A stretch of 64,000 bases of DNA, from positions 174,600,310 to 174,664,309 of the forward strand of contig CP136064.1 of the NCBI GenBank assembly GCA_032622095.1, in the 5' to 3' direction. Positions within the stretch are counted from its first letter, which is position 1. Each line of letters starts with the position of its first letter. A program made the position numbers and the translations under genes. The DNA is from Siphonodentalium dalli. Taxonomy: Eukaryota; Mollusca; Scaphopoda; Gadilida; Siphonodentaliidae. The notes beneath the pieces are model-generated. The model saw only the letters and a list, made by a program, of their open reading frames with translations, was not told the origin of the DNA and did no database searches. Shown piece after piece: positions 11,201 through 26,200 of the stretch.

Positions 11201-14200
11201 GCTTTGGTCGGATCTTCATGAAATTTGTCACGGATGTTAACAATGACATGTAGAAGGGAACGAGTCGTTTTGGAGTCATTCGGCAAAACAACATGGCCAC
11301 CAGCGGCCATCTTGGATTTAAAAATTCAATCCATTAGCACAGTTTACAGGTCGTACTGCTCGTCTGATCATCATGAAATTTGTCATGGATGTTAATATTG
11401 ACATGTAGATGGGAACGAGTCATTTTGGGGTCGTTCGGCCTAAAAACATGGCAGCCAGCAGCCATCTTGGATTTTACTCTTTGTATGACTAAATCCTTTG
11501 GCATGGGCTACAGGTCCTACCTTTTGTCGGATCATTATGAAATTTGTCGCAGGTGTTGACATTAACATGTAGATGGGAACGAGTCATTTTGGGGTCGTTT
11601 GGCAAAAATACATGGCTGCCAGTTGCCATCTTGGATTTAAAAATTCAATCTATTAGCACGAGCTACAGGTCGTACTGTTCTTCTGATCATCATGAAATTT
11701 GTCATGGATGTTTATATTGACATGTAGATGGGAACGAGTCATTTTGGGGTCGTTCGGCCTAAAAACATGGCAGCCAGCAGCCATCTTGGATTTTACTCTT
11801 TACATGACTAAATCCTTTGGCACGGGCTACAAGTCGTATCTTTGGTCTGATCATCATGAAATTTGTCATGGATGTTAACAATGACATGTAGATAGGAACG
11901 AGTCATTTTGGGGTCATTCGGCCAAAAAACATGGCCGCCAACAGCCATCTTGGATTTTACTCTTTACATGACTAAATCCTTTGACACAGGCTACCGGTCG
12001 TATCTTTTGTCGGATCATCATGAAATTTGTGATGGATGTTAACAATGACATGTAAATGGGAACGAGTCTTTTTGGGATCATTCGGCAAAAAAACATGGCT
12101 GCCAGTGGCCATTTTGGATTTTACTCTTTGCATAACTAGGCCTTTCAACTTTCCACATTCCTAATCACTCCATTGACTGTAACACATTATTCCCTTTCCA
12201 AGTTGAGCTACAGTGTCATTGACACTTTCATTTGTTCTAACAATAGCTATAAAAAAAGAGTTGTAAATATACCGGGTATCAACAATAGTTCCATGGATAG
12301 GATAATTTTATTTACAATTTACCAGGGTTTCCGTTAGTGCGGCTCATCGTCCGTAGGACGGCCTGATTCCCCTCCAGATTATCTGTTTGGTTCATACATA
12401 TACCAAATGTCAGTCGCAATGTTGTAAACAAATCCGGTTGCAACGGGAGTTCGGGGTTAAACAGAATATTTGTGACAAAGCGGGTCAAATAGCGACGTTA
12501 GATACAGCGTAATGCATGTCGCGGTAACATATTTTTGTGCACGGGATGAAATTACTGATGCTCGAAAATCCCGTGATATCCTACAATTACATAATTTGAT
12601 CAAAGAACGCCGAATTTCTTAGTCGGGACATTTTTATGCACGGGATTTTCATGGGTGAAACTACTCCTCTCCTCTACTGCTATCGTACGGTACATAATAA
12701 ATGGGTCCATCTGCAGAGTCCATGAGGTATAGAACAGAGTTTTAGCCAGCGTGTTATAAAATATAATTTTGCCGGGAAATGTGAACACGTGCGTCATTGA
12801 TTGTGCTTGGGAGAACGCAACTATATTATTTACCATCCTTTGACTTTATCTCCAAATTGGGGAGGGGGTATGTGTTTGTCTTTATCCCCCATGTATGTAA
12901 TATGGTTCAAATGAATGATGTTGTTAACTTGTCACTATGAATTACCACTATAAAGACTGATTTCGGGACAGGTTATTATTGTGAAATAAATCACTTTGGG
13001 ATTTTTATGACTATGCGCATAATAAGCAATTGCGGTCGTCAGTTTATGGACTAATAGAGAATAGTGAACAAGCTACGCGTTCCGAGTGAAAGATGTCGCT
13101 ACCCACAGGTATTAGGCACATTTTTTTTTAAATGTAATAAAAATCTTTTTTTATTAATTTTTGTTTTGCCAAATACCTGTGTCGCTACTATTCGTATTTT
13201 GCCGCTATAAATATCTCCTGCAGACAAACCCTGCAGTATGACGTCACAGCGCACTAATAGTTTTACGATTGATAGCGTATACCATGTCAGTTTCATTTTC
13301 CCAGAAGCTGCTTGAAATTCTAGGAAATACTTTATTCAATTATCCTTGCTATCTATTATTGATCAATGCATAGATGCTTTGTAGTGTTTAGATTCATTAT
13401 ACCTGTCGGAATTTTATTGTATAAATTTGTAAACACTAACTCGTAGCTTGTTCATTTATAGGCCTATATAATCTTCAATCAGACGGCAGTCTTATGTGCA
13501 TAATTAATTGATTGATTATCTGGATACCATCAACAGAATTAATGCACCCACGGAAATGATTGACTTGCGTAATATATACATAGCTTTGGTTGCTTTGTTA
13601 GACTCTTAAGTGCAAGGAAATTGCTACTTTTCAGTGTCAAATAACAAAATTTTCGCCCGACGGCACGAACCATGCTCGTCCCGTCGCGTTATGTGTTTCC
13701 CCAATACGGACTCATTAATTTTCCCCTCGCGGAAACCCTGAATTCACACATGAACAGAGCATAACAATAACGTGTGCAATATGGTCCAGCAAATATTCGG
13801 TATGCGTAATCATATTCGATTCGACCACAGTATTCAATTCGAGAATCTGGCCGAATATCTAAAATTATTTTATGCAATGTTTTCCCATTCAGAATGAACT
13901 GGTTATCGGTGAAAACGGGAAGGAATTTGTCCGGTATTGATACTTATTAGCTCAACTTTACTTTGTAAAACATGGCCACCAGCAGCCATCTTGGATTTTG
14001 CTCTTTGTATGACAAAATCCTTTAGCACGGGCTACAGGTCGTACCTTTGGTCTGATCATCATAAAATTTGTCATGGATTTTAACAATGATATGTAGATGG
14101 GAACGAGTCATTTTGGGGTCATTCGGCCAAAAAACATGGCCGCCAGCAGCCATCTTGGATTTTACTGTGTGTATGACTAAATCCTTTACTGCTCATGTTT

Positions 14201-17200
14201 TACACTCCTTTTTAATCTCTCTATTCATTGCTCATCACAACAAAATTACCTTCTTTACAAAGTTGAGCTACAGTGTCATTGACACTTTCATATTATCTCC
14301 CCGGGAGTATATATGTACTAGTATGAGGTCACAGGGCATTAGTGTCCAACCTCATTCTCGCTAATCATGGTAATTTTGTGGTATATGAAGCCCACCTCTC
14401 AACCTTTCATCAAACAGTCACGTATACAAAACTTGTTAATCATGATTCTGCTTTCCGTTACGAATCCGCGTATAGCTTGCAGTTCTAAAATTAAAGGAGG
14501 ATTTCTTCGTGAAGTAATTTTAAAGTTTCCGTTGACCGTTGTAAACAAAATAGAAATGTCTGCGGTACACATTTTATAAAAGACTCGGTGGCAAATGTCT
14601 ATAAATGTAGCACATGTAATGATGTATTCAAATAAAAGCATCTAAAACTACATCGCATGAATGGAATCCTCAGCGGAACAGACAGAACAGTTTGTTGGAG
14701 ATTAATTTAGTTTTCGTTTCCAATATTCTTGGCAAATGGCGCCAAGATATGTCACACCCGACAGTTTCAACATTCTTTGTTTCTTTATTTTCGAAATATA
14801 TTAGCAAGCTAATAAACTATTGAGCTATTCATATGTACATATATGTCCAAAATACAGATACTTGGATTGACAGTATATACATGTATATACCGGTAATATA
14901 CTACCAATTATATGGCGCACAATTAATGTTTTGTTATATGTTTATGTACGTCCACGTTTGGTTTTGAACAGAGTTGTACAGACCTGTATTTGATTTTACA
15001 CAGAAGACACAACCTCCACTAATTTATAACTGTGTCAAGGAGTGTGCTTTTGTTGTCAGTCAAGAATTATTTTTTTTACAGAAAAACGTTTGCATAAGTC
15101 TCATTTATCAAGATTTATCTTAAAGGGGTACTGTACACTAAATCCGGCCATTTATGGGACCATCTCCTTTTATACTCAACATATTATATGCAACAAATGA
15201 ATGAATTTGAGCCACAGATTAGTGCAAAATACACTCACGTGCTCTATGAACGATGCAAACAGCTTGGTAATTATAATGAAAATGAATAAATGGCTGGAGT
15301 CATAAATTCATTTTCATTATAATTACCATGTTGTTTGCATCGTTCATAGAGCACATGAGTGTATTTTGCACTAATCCATAGCTCAAATTAATTAATTTGT
15401 TGCATGTATTCTGTTGAGTATAAAAGGAAATGGTCCCATAAATGGCTGGATTTAGTGTACAGAACCCCTTTAATTTTTCATCTCTATAAAAGTAATTCCT
15501 TCTTGTATGTTTTAAAATGTTTTAAGTCTTAGTCAGTTCATAGACTCGCAACTGAACATTTGGAACTAAACGGTCTCGCCCCTTCAGGGACTCGACCTTC
15601 TATTTTCTACTGTTTAGTGTCTCGTCCATTAACCCTGACCGACCAGTCTTAGCTAAATAATACCATGTCAAAAGTGAGACTTGAAATTGTTGTAGGAGCG
15701 CATTCAAAATCTTTTTCTTATAGGGCAATATGGTTGTCATCAATTTTAGTGCAACATCAACTAAAGTCCATGCTTTGACGTACAAATTATTAGTATTCTG
15801 TGTCTGTGTTTATTCCTTTCACTATAAACATTACTTTAATAAGGACACATTTTTGACTACATGTATTTGTCCTAGTTTTCAGGAAGTTTTTAGAATCTGA
15901 AGGCAGTGCAAATTTAATTACCATCTTTGTAAAGATGGTCTTATCCGGACAGGTGTCTTTGATTCATATTTATTATTTATACCCAGGAAAATATATAAAA
16001 CTTGTTATTGGAAGAGATACATGTACACGGAATATCTCTTCCTATAACAAGTTTTATATAGTTTCCGGGGTATAAATAATAAATATGATTCAAAGACACC
16101 TGTCCAAAAATGTTTCTATCAATTAATATTAAATTTATTAAAAAAAATTCTGGTATAATATTTACAATCAATGCGACAGTTTTATGGACTTTTTTTTCAG
16201 AACAGCAACTTCAAGTGCATTCAGTGCACAGCAAGAGGGATAACTCTCTCTTCTTAGAACTCTCCATCAAAGCAAAATGCCATTTCAATTAAGATATTTT
16301 GCAGGAATAAACCACTTTATTATGCTTTTATAGATAAATAATTTACCCAATCTTCAGTTTTATTTGCAGAAAAAGATATATGTTGTCTTGAAATCAGGTT
16401 TTTCAAAAATAATGTTGTAATAATGGCCCAGGAGAGATATGCCATCTTTAATAAGATTTGTTTTGTTAGATATAAATTCAATTGTAGATAATTGATCTTC
16501 TTTTCCCGTATTTCTATTCTAATTATATAATTCATTTTCATTTTTTCACATCATGTTTGCTATTTAACACAATTTTGTCATTGTGAGCCTGTGTTGTAGG
16601 GTCGATGATAGCCTTACTGAATGGCAATGTATCGGCAGCGGACATAGCTAGAGCCGCCAACACTTCATCAAGCACCACCAAAACCATAATCACCACTACT
16701 AACAAAGCTGGTAGGTCTCATTTCTCATCACAATAGTCAGAGTTTACTGCCAGATCGAGTGAATTTGGATTCATTTCATTATGTAGATGTGGCATTGATT
16801 AAAATTGCTCACAAGTAGAATTTAAAACACTGAATATTGGTTTATAAAACAAGAAAATATAGTAATGCCCTAAATAATCAACTCCTTAACCACATCAGAA
16901 TTATGGGTAACTTTTCATGATTTAGTCGGAAATATGGCTTGTTGCCATTCATCGGAAAGCTCTCACTGAGAGCTTTCCGATGAATGGCAACAAGCCAAAT
17001 TTCCGACTAAATCCTGAAAAGTTACCCATAATTCTGCTGTGGTTAAGAAGTTGATTATTTAGGGAATTCTCAGAGAATGAGTGGTTGTGTTGAAATACAT
17101 GTGACATTTTATTTGTCAGTAAGAATTCATTTAATTCCAAGGGCTTAACTTGACAGATTAAGTCCTGAAATTTGTTTTGCGAACAGTTAAATTTGGTTGA

Positions 17201-20200
17201 CTATATTCAGATTCAGATGATAGTAGTCTGGTAGCATATATTAATTTTCATATATGTTTGACCACCTGTCTGAACTCATAATACGAGAAACGACATAATA
17301 TACATACTTTTATGTGATGCAATTACTTTTCTCACTCTAAGAGTTCGCTTCAGCCCACAATATTGGCACAATTTATGGCTTTATTGACTACAGGTATTAC
17401 CAACTTACGCACTTCTACTATCAAAAACTTTAAAAATATTTATGATGCTCTTGTGGAAAATTGTGACTGACAAAAAATGTTTGACAACCATTTTCCACAT
17501 ACGTTAATCTGTATAGATTAGTACCATGTTTTTAACACACTCAAATTTAATTTTAAATGTTTTCAGAATATATTTATACTATTCAGTGTGTTCAGAAAGA
17601 ATCATGCAAATTCATTTGTCCTGAGATTCCAATACAAGATCTCGGTAGTTGTTCCACATCAACAATGAAATGGCCAAGTTTACTTGTTTCAGTCTCTGAC
17701 GAAACCATCGCATGCCATTATAATTCGTAGTCATAATATCTATATTTGGGCATTGAAAAGTTTCTGTATTGTCTTACTAAGTAATTCCCGGTAAATGTGT
17801 GAATTATTCAAAGATGAATTTTGTTCCTAAGATCCTCTGCTCAGTTCTGGCATTTGAGGATTATTTTTAGTCCAAATAAATTTTAGGTATTCAGTTATGA
17901 GTGCACCCCTTGAACCAGATCTAATTCCAAGGTTCACAAAAATCCATTTGCACACCCCCCCCCCCCTGTTGGGTTGGAAATTTCTAACTTGACACCCCCT
18001 TTCAATTATGCTACTGTTTGTCTTAAAACAACAAATTCCACACTAATTATTATTGGTTGGAAAATCAAACAGTTACAACAATTTCAACCTATATATGGCA
18101 TAAAATTTCAAACTTTAGTTGCGTTAGGCGTGAAATTTCCAACTGCTGAAAATTTTGACCCTATTGCCGCATCCCTCGGCACAACAGATTTTCAGTCAAA
18201 TGGTATTTTGACACTCAAATGTATTGTATCAAATAATAAATTTTCCCAGATACGGTTTGGGTTCCTTTTTCCGATCTTAATGCTGAGGAAGGGTTTAGAA
18301 ACAAGAGAAACATCTTTAAATCTTCATACATTACAGAATTCAATTTTTTTTAATTAAATTCCTTTGTTTAAAATTAAGCAACATTGGTTTGTAATAAAGT
18401 AATGCAATGGATATTTGATTAACCCTTTCATGACTGGAGCTTAATTTTTGCGAAAATGCTGTGCTTGTGCATTCTCGTATATATGCGAGTCGCCCATAGG
18501 GAGCCTTGCATATATAAGAGAATACATTGGCCTAACAACATTTACCTTGACCTTGTAAGCCATGCATTATCTTATATATGCGAGGCTCCCTACGGGAGAC
18601 TCATATATACAATAATGCACTGGCACAGGGTCTTTAATGCTGCACCAGTGCAGCTCCCGTCATTAAAGGGTCATAAGCATGCTCAGTTATCGGTATTTAT
18701 GAGGGTGTCACTCCTCTCTCCCCTGAATCCTGAAAGCCAGTTAACCCTGTCTGTGCTAAATACTCATTGATAAGTAGTTATCCTTTAGGAAATATACAGA
18801 TATTAAGTTCAACAAACCAACATAGGTGCATAATTATTCCTATTCATCTGTGGGAAATTTTTAGATAATAAGTTCAACAAATGACCAACTTATTATCTGA
18901 ACATTTCCTACTCATGGGAACTACAGTAATGCTCTATATAATCGACTCCTTTACCACAGCAGAATTATGGGTAACTTTTCAGGATTTAGTCAGAAATATG
19001 GCTTGTTGCCATTTATCGGAAAGCTCTCACTGAGAGCTTTCCGATGAATGGCAACAAGCCATATTTCCGACTAAATCCTGAAAAGTTACCCATAATTCTT
19101 CTGTGGTTAAGGAGTCTATTATTTAGAGCATTACTGTACTCATCAATGAGTATATTAGTAAAGAAAGGGTTAAGCATGGTCAATCAGTTTGATTAATTAA
19201 ACACCTGCATGATTATTTGGTCTCATGTGCTTAAATAGTAAAAGTTGCCATTTTGTAATTTGTATACAATGTATATACATTTTATTTGACACATATATCT
19301 GAAAGTTGCAGTTGTTGGTCCACATTTTATTAAATTCCTGTTCCATATTCACTAGTGGACTATCTATTAAGTTGTTTGTATTGTCCCCCGACATTCAGTC
19401 GGAGGACCAGAGTAATGACCCTCGAACGTGCGTCCATACATCATTGTGTCCGTCCGGAACTTTGTCCGAGTCAGTATTCTGTCATTTTCTGGTCAATTAT
19501 TTTAAAACTTGGCACAACCAGCATGGGAACCTGCGCACCTGCGATTTTGAGTTTGGATGGACTTATTTTGGCAGAGTTATTGCCCTTATTCGACATAGAA
19601 TTGTAATCCTGGAATGCATTTTGTCCGGACCAATATTCCGTCATTTTTTAGTCATATTTAGTGAATATGCACTTGTAGTATAGGGATCTGAAACCTATAA
19701 ATCCTTCAAACCTGCCACCTTCGTCGGGGGACATTTTTGTCAGCGACCTTTTATTCAGATTAAATCCTTCACATTATCCACTAACATTTAGGTATATCCT
19801 TATGCCAAAAATAAGACAGAATTGTTGTTCAGGCAACTTCACCAACCTCTTTAAAAGTTAAATAAACCGAATCAGACATCATTTTCTGAAAATATTTCAT
19901 CAAATTGGCTACATTATATGACCATTTCTTCTTATCATACATCGTGTCATTATAGCTTCTCCCATGTAGTCAAATCTATTAGTATATCCTGTTACTCAGT
20001 CTTTATCTGTTTTTCAGCCCTCTTAATTCAGATTTTTTTGCTTCGGCAATCCCCTATGGCAATCCTTTGCCGTGGCCCAGTTTGCTTCAGCAAATGACTT
20101 CGGCATTGCTGATTTCCGTAGCCAATTATGAAGGCTTGTTTTGGCAGATCAAGTCAGTTTTATGATCTAAATAACAGCTAGTGTAATTATAAGTCATATA

Positions 20201-23200
20201 TCATGTTTCCCAATATAATTACACAGTATTAAGTCATCTTGATATTTATTTAAATGGCTGCAACGATACACGCACCTCACAATTCGATATGGATCACAAT
20301 TTTTTACAACGATACATATCGCGATACATTCCAGACTGAAAATTGGTCCAGTTTATAACTTTTGCATACTTTGCAAATTTTGCATATTGTTTTGGTGTTT
20401 TTGATTTTCCACACAATCGTCTTCTAAAAGCACGAAAACCAAAGTGTTTCCATACAGGCGATTTATATTTTGGCGGCGCATGACAATTTTTGGAATTATC
20501 TTGCCTATGACCAGTTGAGCACTTGTAATTGTATCATGGTCTGATAGTTCCGACATATTATTGATTTTAAATTTCAAAGGTCATCGAGACACCGACCATT
20601 GATATAATGGAAGAACAAGAATTTTGATTGGTTGACAGAACAAGAAACTACGGAATTATTGCAGTTACAGCCAATGAAAAATAGTTCTCTCAGAGTGCTT
20701 GGCCATGCGTTTAGACTACACGGATCGAAAACGTACCGGAATAATTACGGAATAAACCGCACATCGCACCGCTGGTAAACATCGTGATACACTGAAACCG
20801 TGGTGAATCATTGCAGCCCTAGTTCATAAGTTGTGTTTCTGTCTGATGATTTTAAACTATGTAATTACTTTAGGAACCTAAGATTATTACTTAAAATAAT
20901 GACAGGATATAAAAAGTAATGTAGATAAAACAAATAAATCTTAGATGCTCGTATAAGCCACTGACTACAAATGTTGCACATCCCATATCTGGCAGGTTAT
21001 ATGAACTGGGTCTCAGTAAAGTATCATTTGTTTGAATGTCGCCTCACATTTTCATTAGTACCTGTCTTATTACACATTTATCTGTGATAGTAGCCTAGCT
21101 TTACTTAGATGAATAATAAAACTCGCCGAAGCACCTTTAGTGGTAGATTTCACCATTTAGTCTAATCTCCTTCACACAATCATGCCTCGTCATAGATTCA
21201 TGAAAGCATATTAACACAGATCAACTCACTATATCATGCCACTCACTCTGCAATCAGATCATCATAATATTTTGATGAAGTATTTATAAAGCTTGGGGTT
21301 ATCATTGCAGCTCCGCCCAACTCATCTATTGGCAATAACGATTGGTTGCAGAGCCTTGACATGTTGAAAGAGAATGTCCGAATGGTCAGCTCTGGGTCCT
21401 ATGAATGGCAAAACATAGACGTGTCACATTTTCAAGGTCAGTTCCTTGAATTGATAATAGATCCGATCATCGTTGTGCTTGTTTCTAAATGTAACTTCTA
21501 GGCCTCAAAATATGGTGTTGGTCATTTGCAGAATTAGGTCCTCAGAGGGTGACTTTAGTAACGCTACCCTGCACAGCAGGCTAGCATCACCAAATTCATC
21601 CTCTGGGGACCTCATTATACGTGGCCTCATCTGCTATGGGAGACATAGACACAGATTTAAGTTTCCAGATGGTGATGATCTCCAATTGGGCACCTTGATT
21701 ATCCATTGTGTCATCTGCCAATTTGGGCATAGAGAGAACCCAAACTAAAAATGAAAAAGAAACTTTTTAAAGAAGTTTCTAAAGAAACTAATTTTTTTTT
21801 TTTAATTTGATAATAAAGATACTTTTAACAGAATGTGAAGCCTAAGCAAAATGGGGTCACCAGAGGGTGAATTTAGTGATGCTAGCCCACTGTGCGGGGT
21901 AGTGTCACTAAATTCATCATCTGGGGACCTCATTCTGCAAATGACCAGCATCATATTTTGAGGCCTCCTAACTTCATGTCCAAAACCACAGACAAGTTTA
22001 GATTAAGTGTCCGATGTTTATGTTGCTATGTGATTGTGACTTGTGATTGTGAGGTTTTCCTATTTTTGTTGATTTGTTTTTATTCTTTCTTGATTTTTCT
22101 TATAATGTTGGAAAGTTTCTAAAAGGCTATATGCCCCATTTATTTTATAGGGGAATAAATAATTGTCTTGTGATCTTATATTTCAACAGGTCAAAATGAA
22201 CAACATTTTAGAATTAAAATTGAAAATGTATATCAATACAATTCGATAATGATATTTTGGCACACCCATTCATTTATTTTTGCGAAAGATGGAAGATGTC
22301 ATAACGTTTAATAAAAATTGTTGTGTTATCCTTGAATAATACAAACCGATTATGTCAAAATCATCAATGGCAACGTCAACTTTAAAGTGATGTGAAACAC
22401 TCCGGTAGGTTGATCAAATAGAAATGGAGAATAATCTTGTTCAAAGTAGTTATTTTTTACAAATATTATATCCAAATTGATAACACACAATCATTCATAT
22501 ATATTAATTATATGCATTGACTCTCAGTGGTGAAATCGTTTTTGTTAATTTATCGCCGATAGAATGCACCCGAATCGAGTAGTAAATATTTACAATTGAG
22601 ACGATGTTTTCTATGGAGTGCTATGGCCGATTTGCTTCAGATTTTAAGCCATGTTAGTAGAATGGTACATTCCTACAGTTGGTATTGCGCCGGAATACTA
22701 ACTTATCAGTTTCATGCACCCGACAAGTACATAATATGTCATTAACAGAAAATTTCTTCACTAAATTATTTAAGTTTAGTCTACATGTACATAAAGCACA
22801 CATTTGTTCAATTAAATAAAAAAATATTGACCTAAATTGCACTATATTACAAGCTACAATCTTCAGAGTGTGCAATAAATGTAGAACAACACAGTTGTGT
22901 GATCATTTAACGTTATTGTACTTGTTTGTCTTTTTGCAAGGTAAAACTCGAACCTACAGTTCTTGTTTTACCATCGCTTCACAATAATCTCATGTAGTAA
23001 TGTTAACGATTTCACACACTTGTGTCATTTTATCTATGAATTGTACAACAAAAATATTTTAGTTCAACTTGATCAACCTCCCATGGATACATAAAGTTAA
23101 CTACTTGCTATAATAATCTAGAGTTTTGTTCAGTCGTTTGAGTTGAACGGGAATTATCCTTTTAAATTTAGGTTTATTTGAGAGAAATAATCTTAATGGC

Positions 23201-26200
23201 TAATCAGCATTTAATATATAATAGCTGCTCATTAATCAAAGATTTCGGCCACTGGCCTTCATCAGTGATGATACCAAATACACTTTTGGCTACATGTTAC
23301 AAAGTTACTTCAAAAATTCAATTAATAAATAAATTAATGACTAAATATGTGACAACCAATTGACAAAGTATTCTGTGGATTGTCAGCTTATGATTAAATT
23401 ATATACTGACCGCTTGAAAGGTTTCTTCATGACATATACACTCTGATTAATAAATACAAATGCAGTGATTTTTACTTGAAAATTATATGCAATGTAAGTT
23501 TGCTATGTTTTTCTCTCTGATTGTGATATGATGCAAGTTTAGTACAGCAGGTTAATGCTTACTTTTCGTCTCAGGGCTCATGGAAAGCATGAAAGCAGCC
23601 GATCATGCAAACTGGTCACTCAACCCCGAGCAGTTTGCAGACTTAGCGTCATCTCTAAATAACTTTTTCAATAACCAGCAGTCACAACACAATGATGATA
23701 ACAGCCAGATATCCGGTACGTTTCTTAGTGTAAACATACTTTATTCTGCAATTTGTCACAGATATTTTATATTTACCACCATTGGAACCTGTGATTATGA
23801 GATTGGTTAGACTTTTTAGTAAAGTTATCCAATTTTTTTACTTAGAATTTTGTTTGCACACTTAATTTTGTCCGAGATTGTACTCCTTAATTTCCTTGTC
23901 ATTTGTTTTGAAACTTGGCACAGATATTCACCACTGTTGGAACCAAGTCTGAGTTTAGTGTGCTTGTCATTTGTAAATGAGGTCCCCAGAGGATGAATTT
24001 AGTGACGCAACCCCGCATAGCAGGGTAGCATCACCAAATTCATCCTCTGGAGACCTCCTTCTGCTTGGCCTCATCTGCTATTGGAGACATAGACTCAGAT
24101 TGAAGTTCCCAAATGGTGAATATTGTGATGTGCACACTCATTGTGCACCTCAATTATACAATGTGTCATCTGCCAATTTGGGGATATAGAGAAACTAAAC
24201 TAAACAAGAAATAGAATCTATGTGAAGAAGTTTCTATAGAAAGTTGATAATAATGAAACTTTACAGAGAAGAAGATGTCTAAGCAGAATGAGGTCCCCAG
24301 AGGGTGAATTTAGTGATGCTAGCCTGCTGTGTGAGATAGCCTCACTAAATTCTGGCAATGACAGGCACACTAAACTCAGGGTTGGTTGGAACCTGTGTAC
24401 CAGTGATTATGAGTTCAGACTTATTTTAGTAGACTTATCCCAGTTTTTATACGCCCATTTTTCAAAAAACGGGACATGTTATGTTATTGGTCTGTCCATC
24501 TGTCTGTTTGCCATCTTTTTATCACTCTCTACATTTTTCAACTAAATTTTATTCCAAGAAAATATGAGTTTTTTGTCAATGTTTAACCCTTTGAACCCTG
24601 ATGTCCAGAACATTAAATAATCCCCACCCGAGGCGACTGACGTTATATAGTGTTGCCGACGACGTAACTCGTAATGCTCTTAACTGGGACGTATTTACAT
24701 GTATACACGCTCAACTATAGGGCAATCTACTATGCTAACCAAACTGGTGTGTGGCGAAATATGTCATAAGGTATTACAACGAGACATTCTATTCCACGTT
24801 CAATATACATGTAGATTATATTTCGGCTCCCTTTTGTCGTGCTATATATTTATAACGAAATTCTTATCCATTGCCTACGATAATGCACATCTGTACATGT
24901 GCCAAGAAACAGACCCCCTGTCACCAATTTGGCTGCTAAAGTCAGAGGTATGAACATGTGACTCATTCGTGCAAAGTGGATGCACAATTCAAGTTAATTT
25001 GTGCTTTGATTGCAAAATTTCTAACGAAATACTTCCCCTTTTCTGACGATAAAAAGCATATATATATTTATAAGAGAGAATGCACTGGCACAGCATCTTG
25101 AATGCTGCACCAGCGCAGCTCTCATCATGAAAGGGTTAATAGAGAAATTATTGTTTCAGGTCGAACGAGTACGTTTTCAGAGAGCAGTTCTCATCTCACG
25201 ATCGGAGATGATCCTACGGGATCTCTAAGCAGCCCCCAAATAAGTCCTCGACAGGTAAGCTATTACTTCACTAATGCCGAGTATGACAACATACTAGTAT
25301 ATCATTTTTTGGAAAGGAGCAAAGAGTCATGAGAACTACATTTGCTTTTATCACACAAATCTTTTTTTTTTGGCGGCCTGGCAAAAAGTCGACGAGAGAC
25401 GGTCTCCAACCAAATTGTGGATGAAGATGGATAAATCTAAAATCAAGTGGCTTTGTGTGTGAGATATTTGACAAACCGGCCAATTTCATTGAACAAAATG
25501 TTGATAAATATCATGATTGGGCAATTTTATACTATAGTTGACTGTGGTTAGCATTATTTATTAGCAAATAATTGATTCTGATAACTGAAGTGGCATTTAA
25601 AAAAAATTTGTTGTTGTAATCTGATGATATGGGGACCATCAAATCGGATCAGGCTCCTGAATGATGTTTCAGCAATCAGCAAATGTATCGCAACCTGTTT
25701 TCTTTTATGAGGCAGAACATTATTGTACCTTTACACAACATAGAATTTAGTTTCCAAATAGTCTTTTCTGTGTAGTCAATTCCAGTTTCCTTCAAAATTC
25801 TAAGAGTGGACTACACAATTTACTTGTTCTTCACTAGAAGTTGTAGACTTCTTTCTATTCGATTAATACCACTTTCAGGTTTCTGATTTTGTCAACACAT
25901 TGAAAATTTTAGTGCCTGTAAGTAACAGCAGCTGGTGTGAGGTTTTGTTTGCACTGACCATCTCGTTCACAGATTAATCTAACAGTGATGTGATTTTATA
26001 AACAAAACTTTTTTCTCGATGATTTGTACAGAAATAATTATTTCATATAACTCGAAGCATTCAACTAAATTGACCCAAGGCCTTCACAGAGGGTAAATGT
26101 GTAAAAATTATATAAGTCTGTATAAACGTCATCACCAAGAAGAAATAGATAAACTTTATTCTTATGTTCATTATTGATAATTCTCCAAAAAAGAAATGTT

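Noticed and set aside
17974-18357. 127-codon plus-strand ORF in FOXJ intron 2
   Set aside because: Low-complexity N/T/F-rich peptide with no splice signals matching the FOXJ phase.
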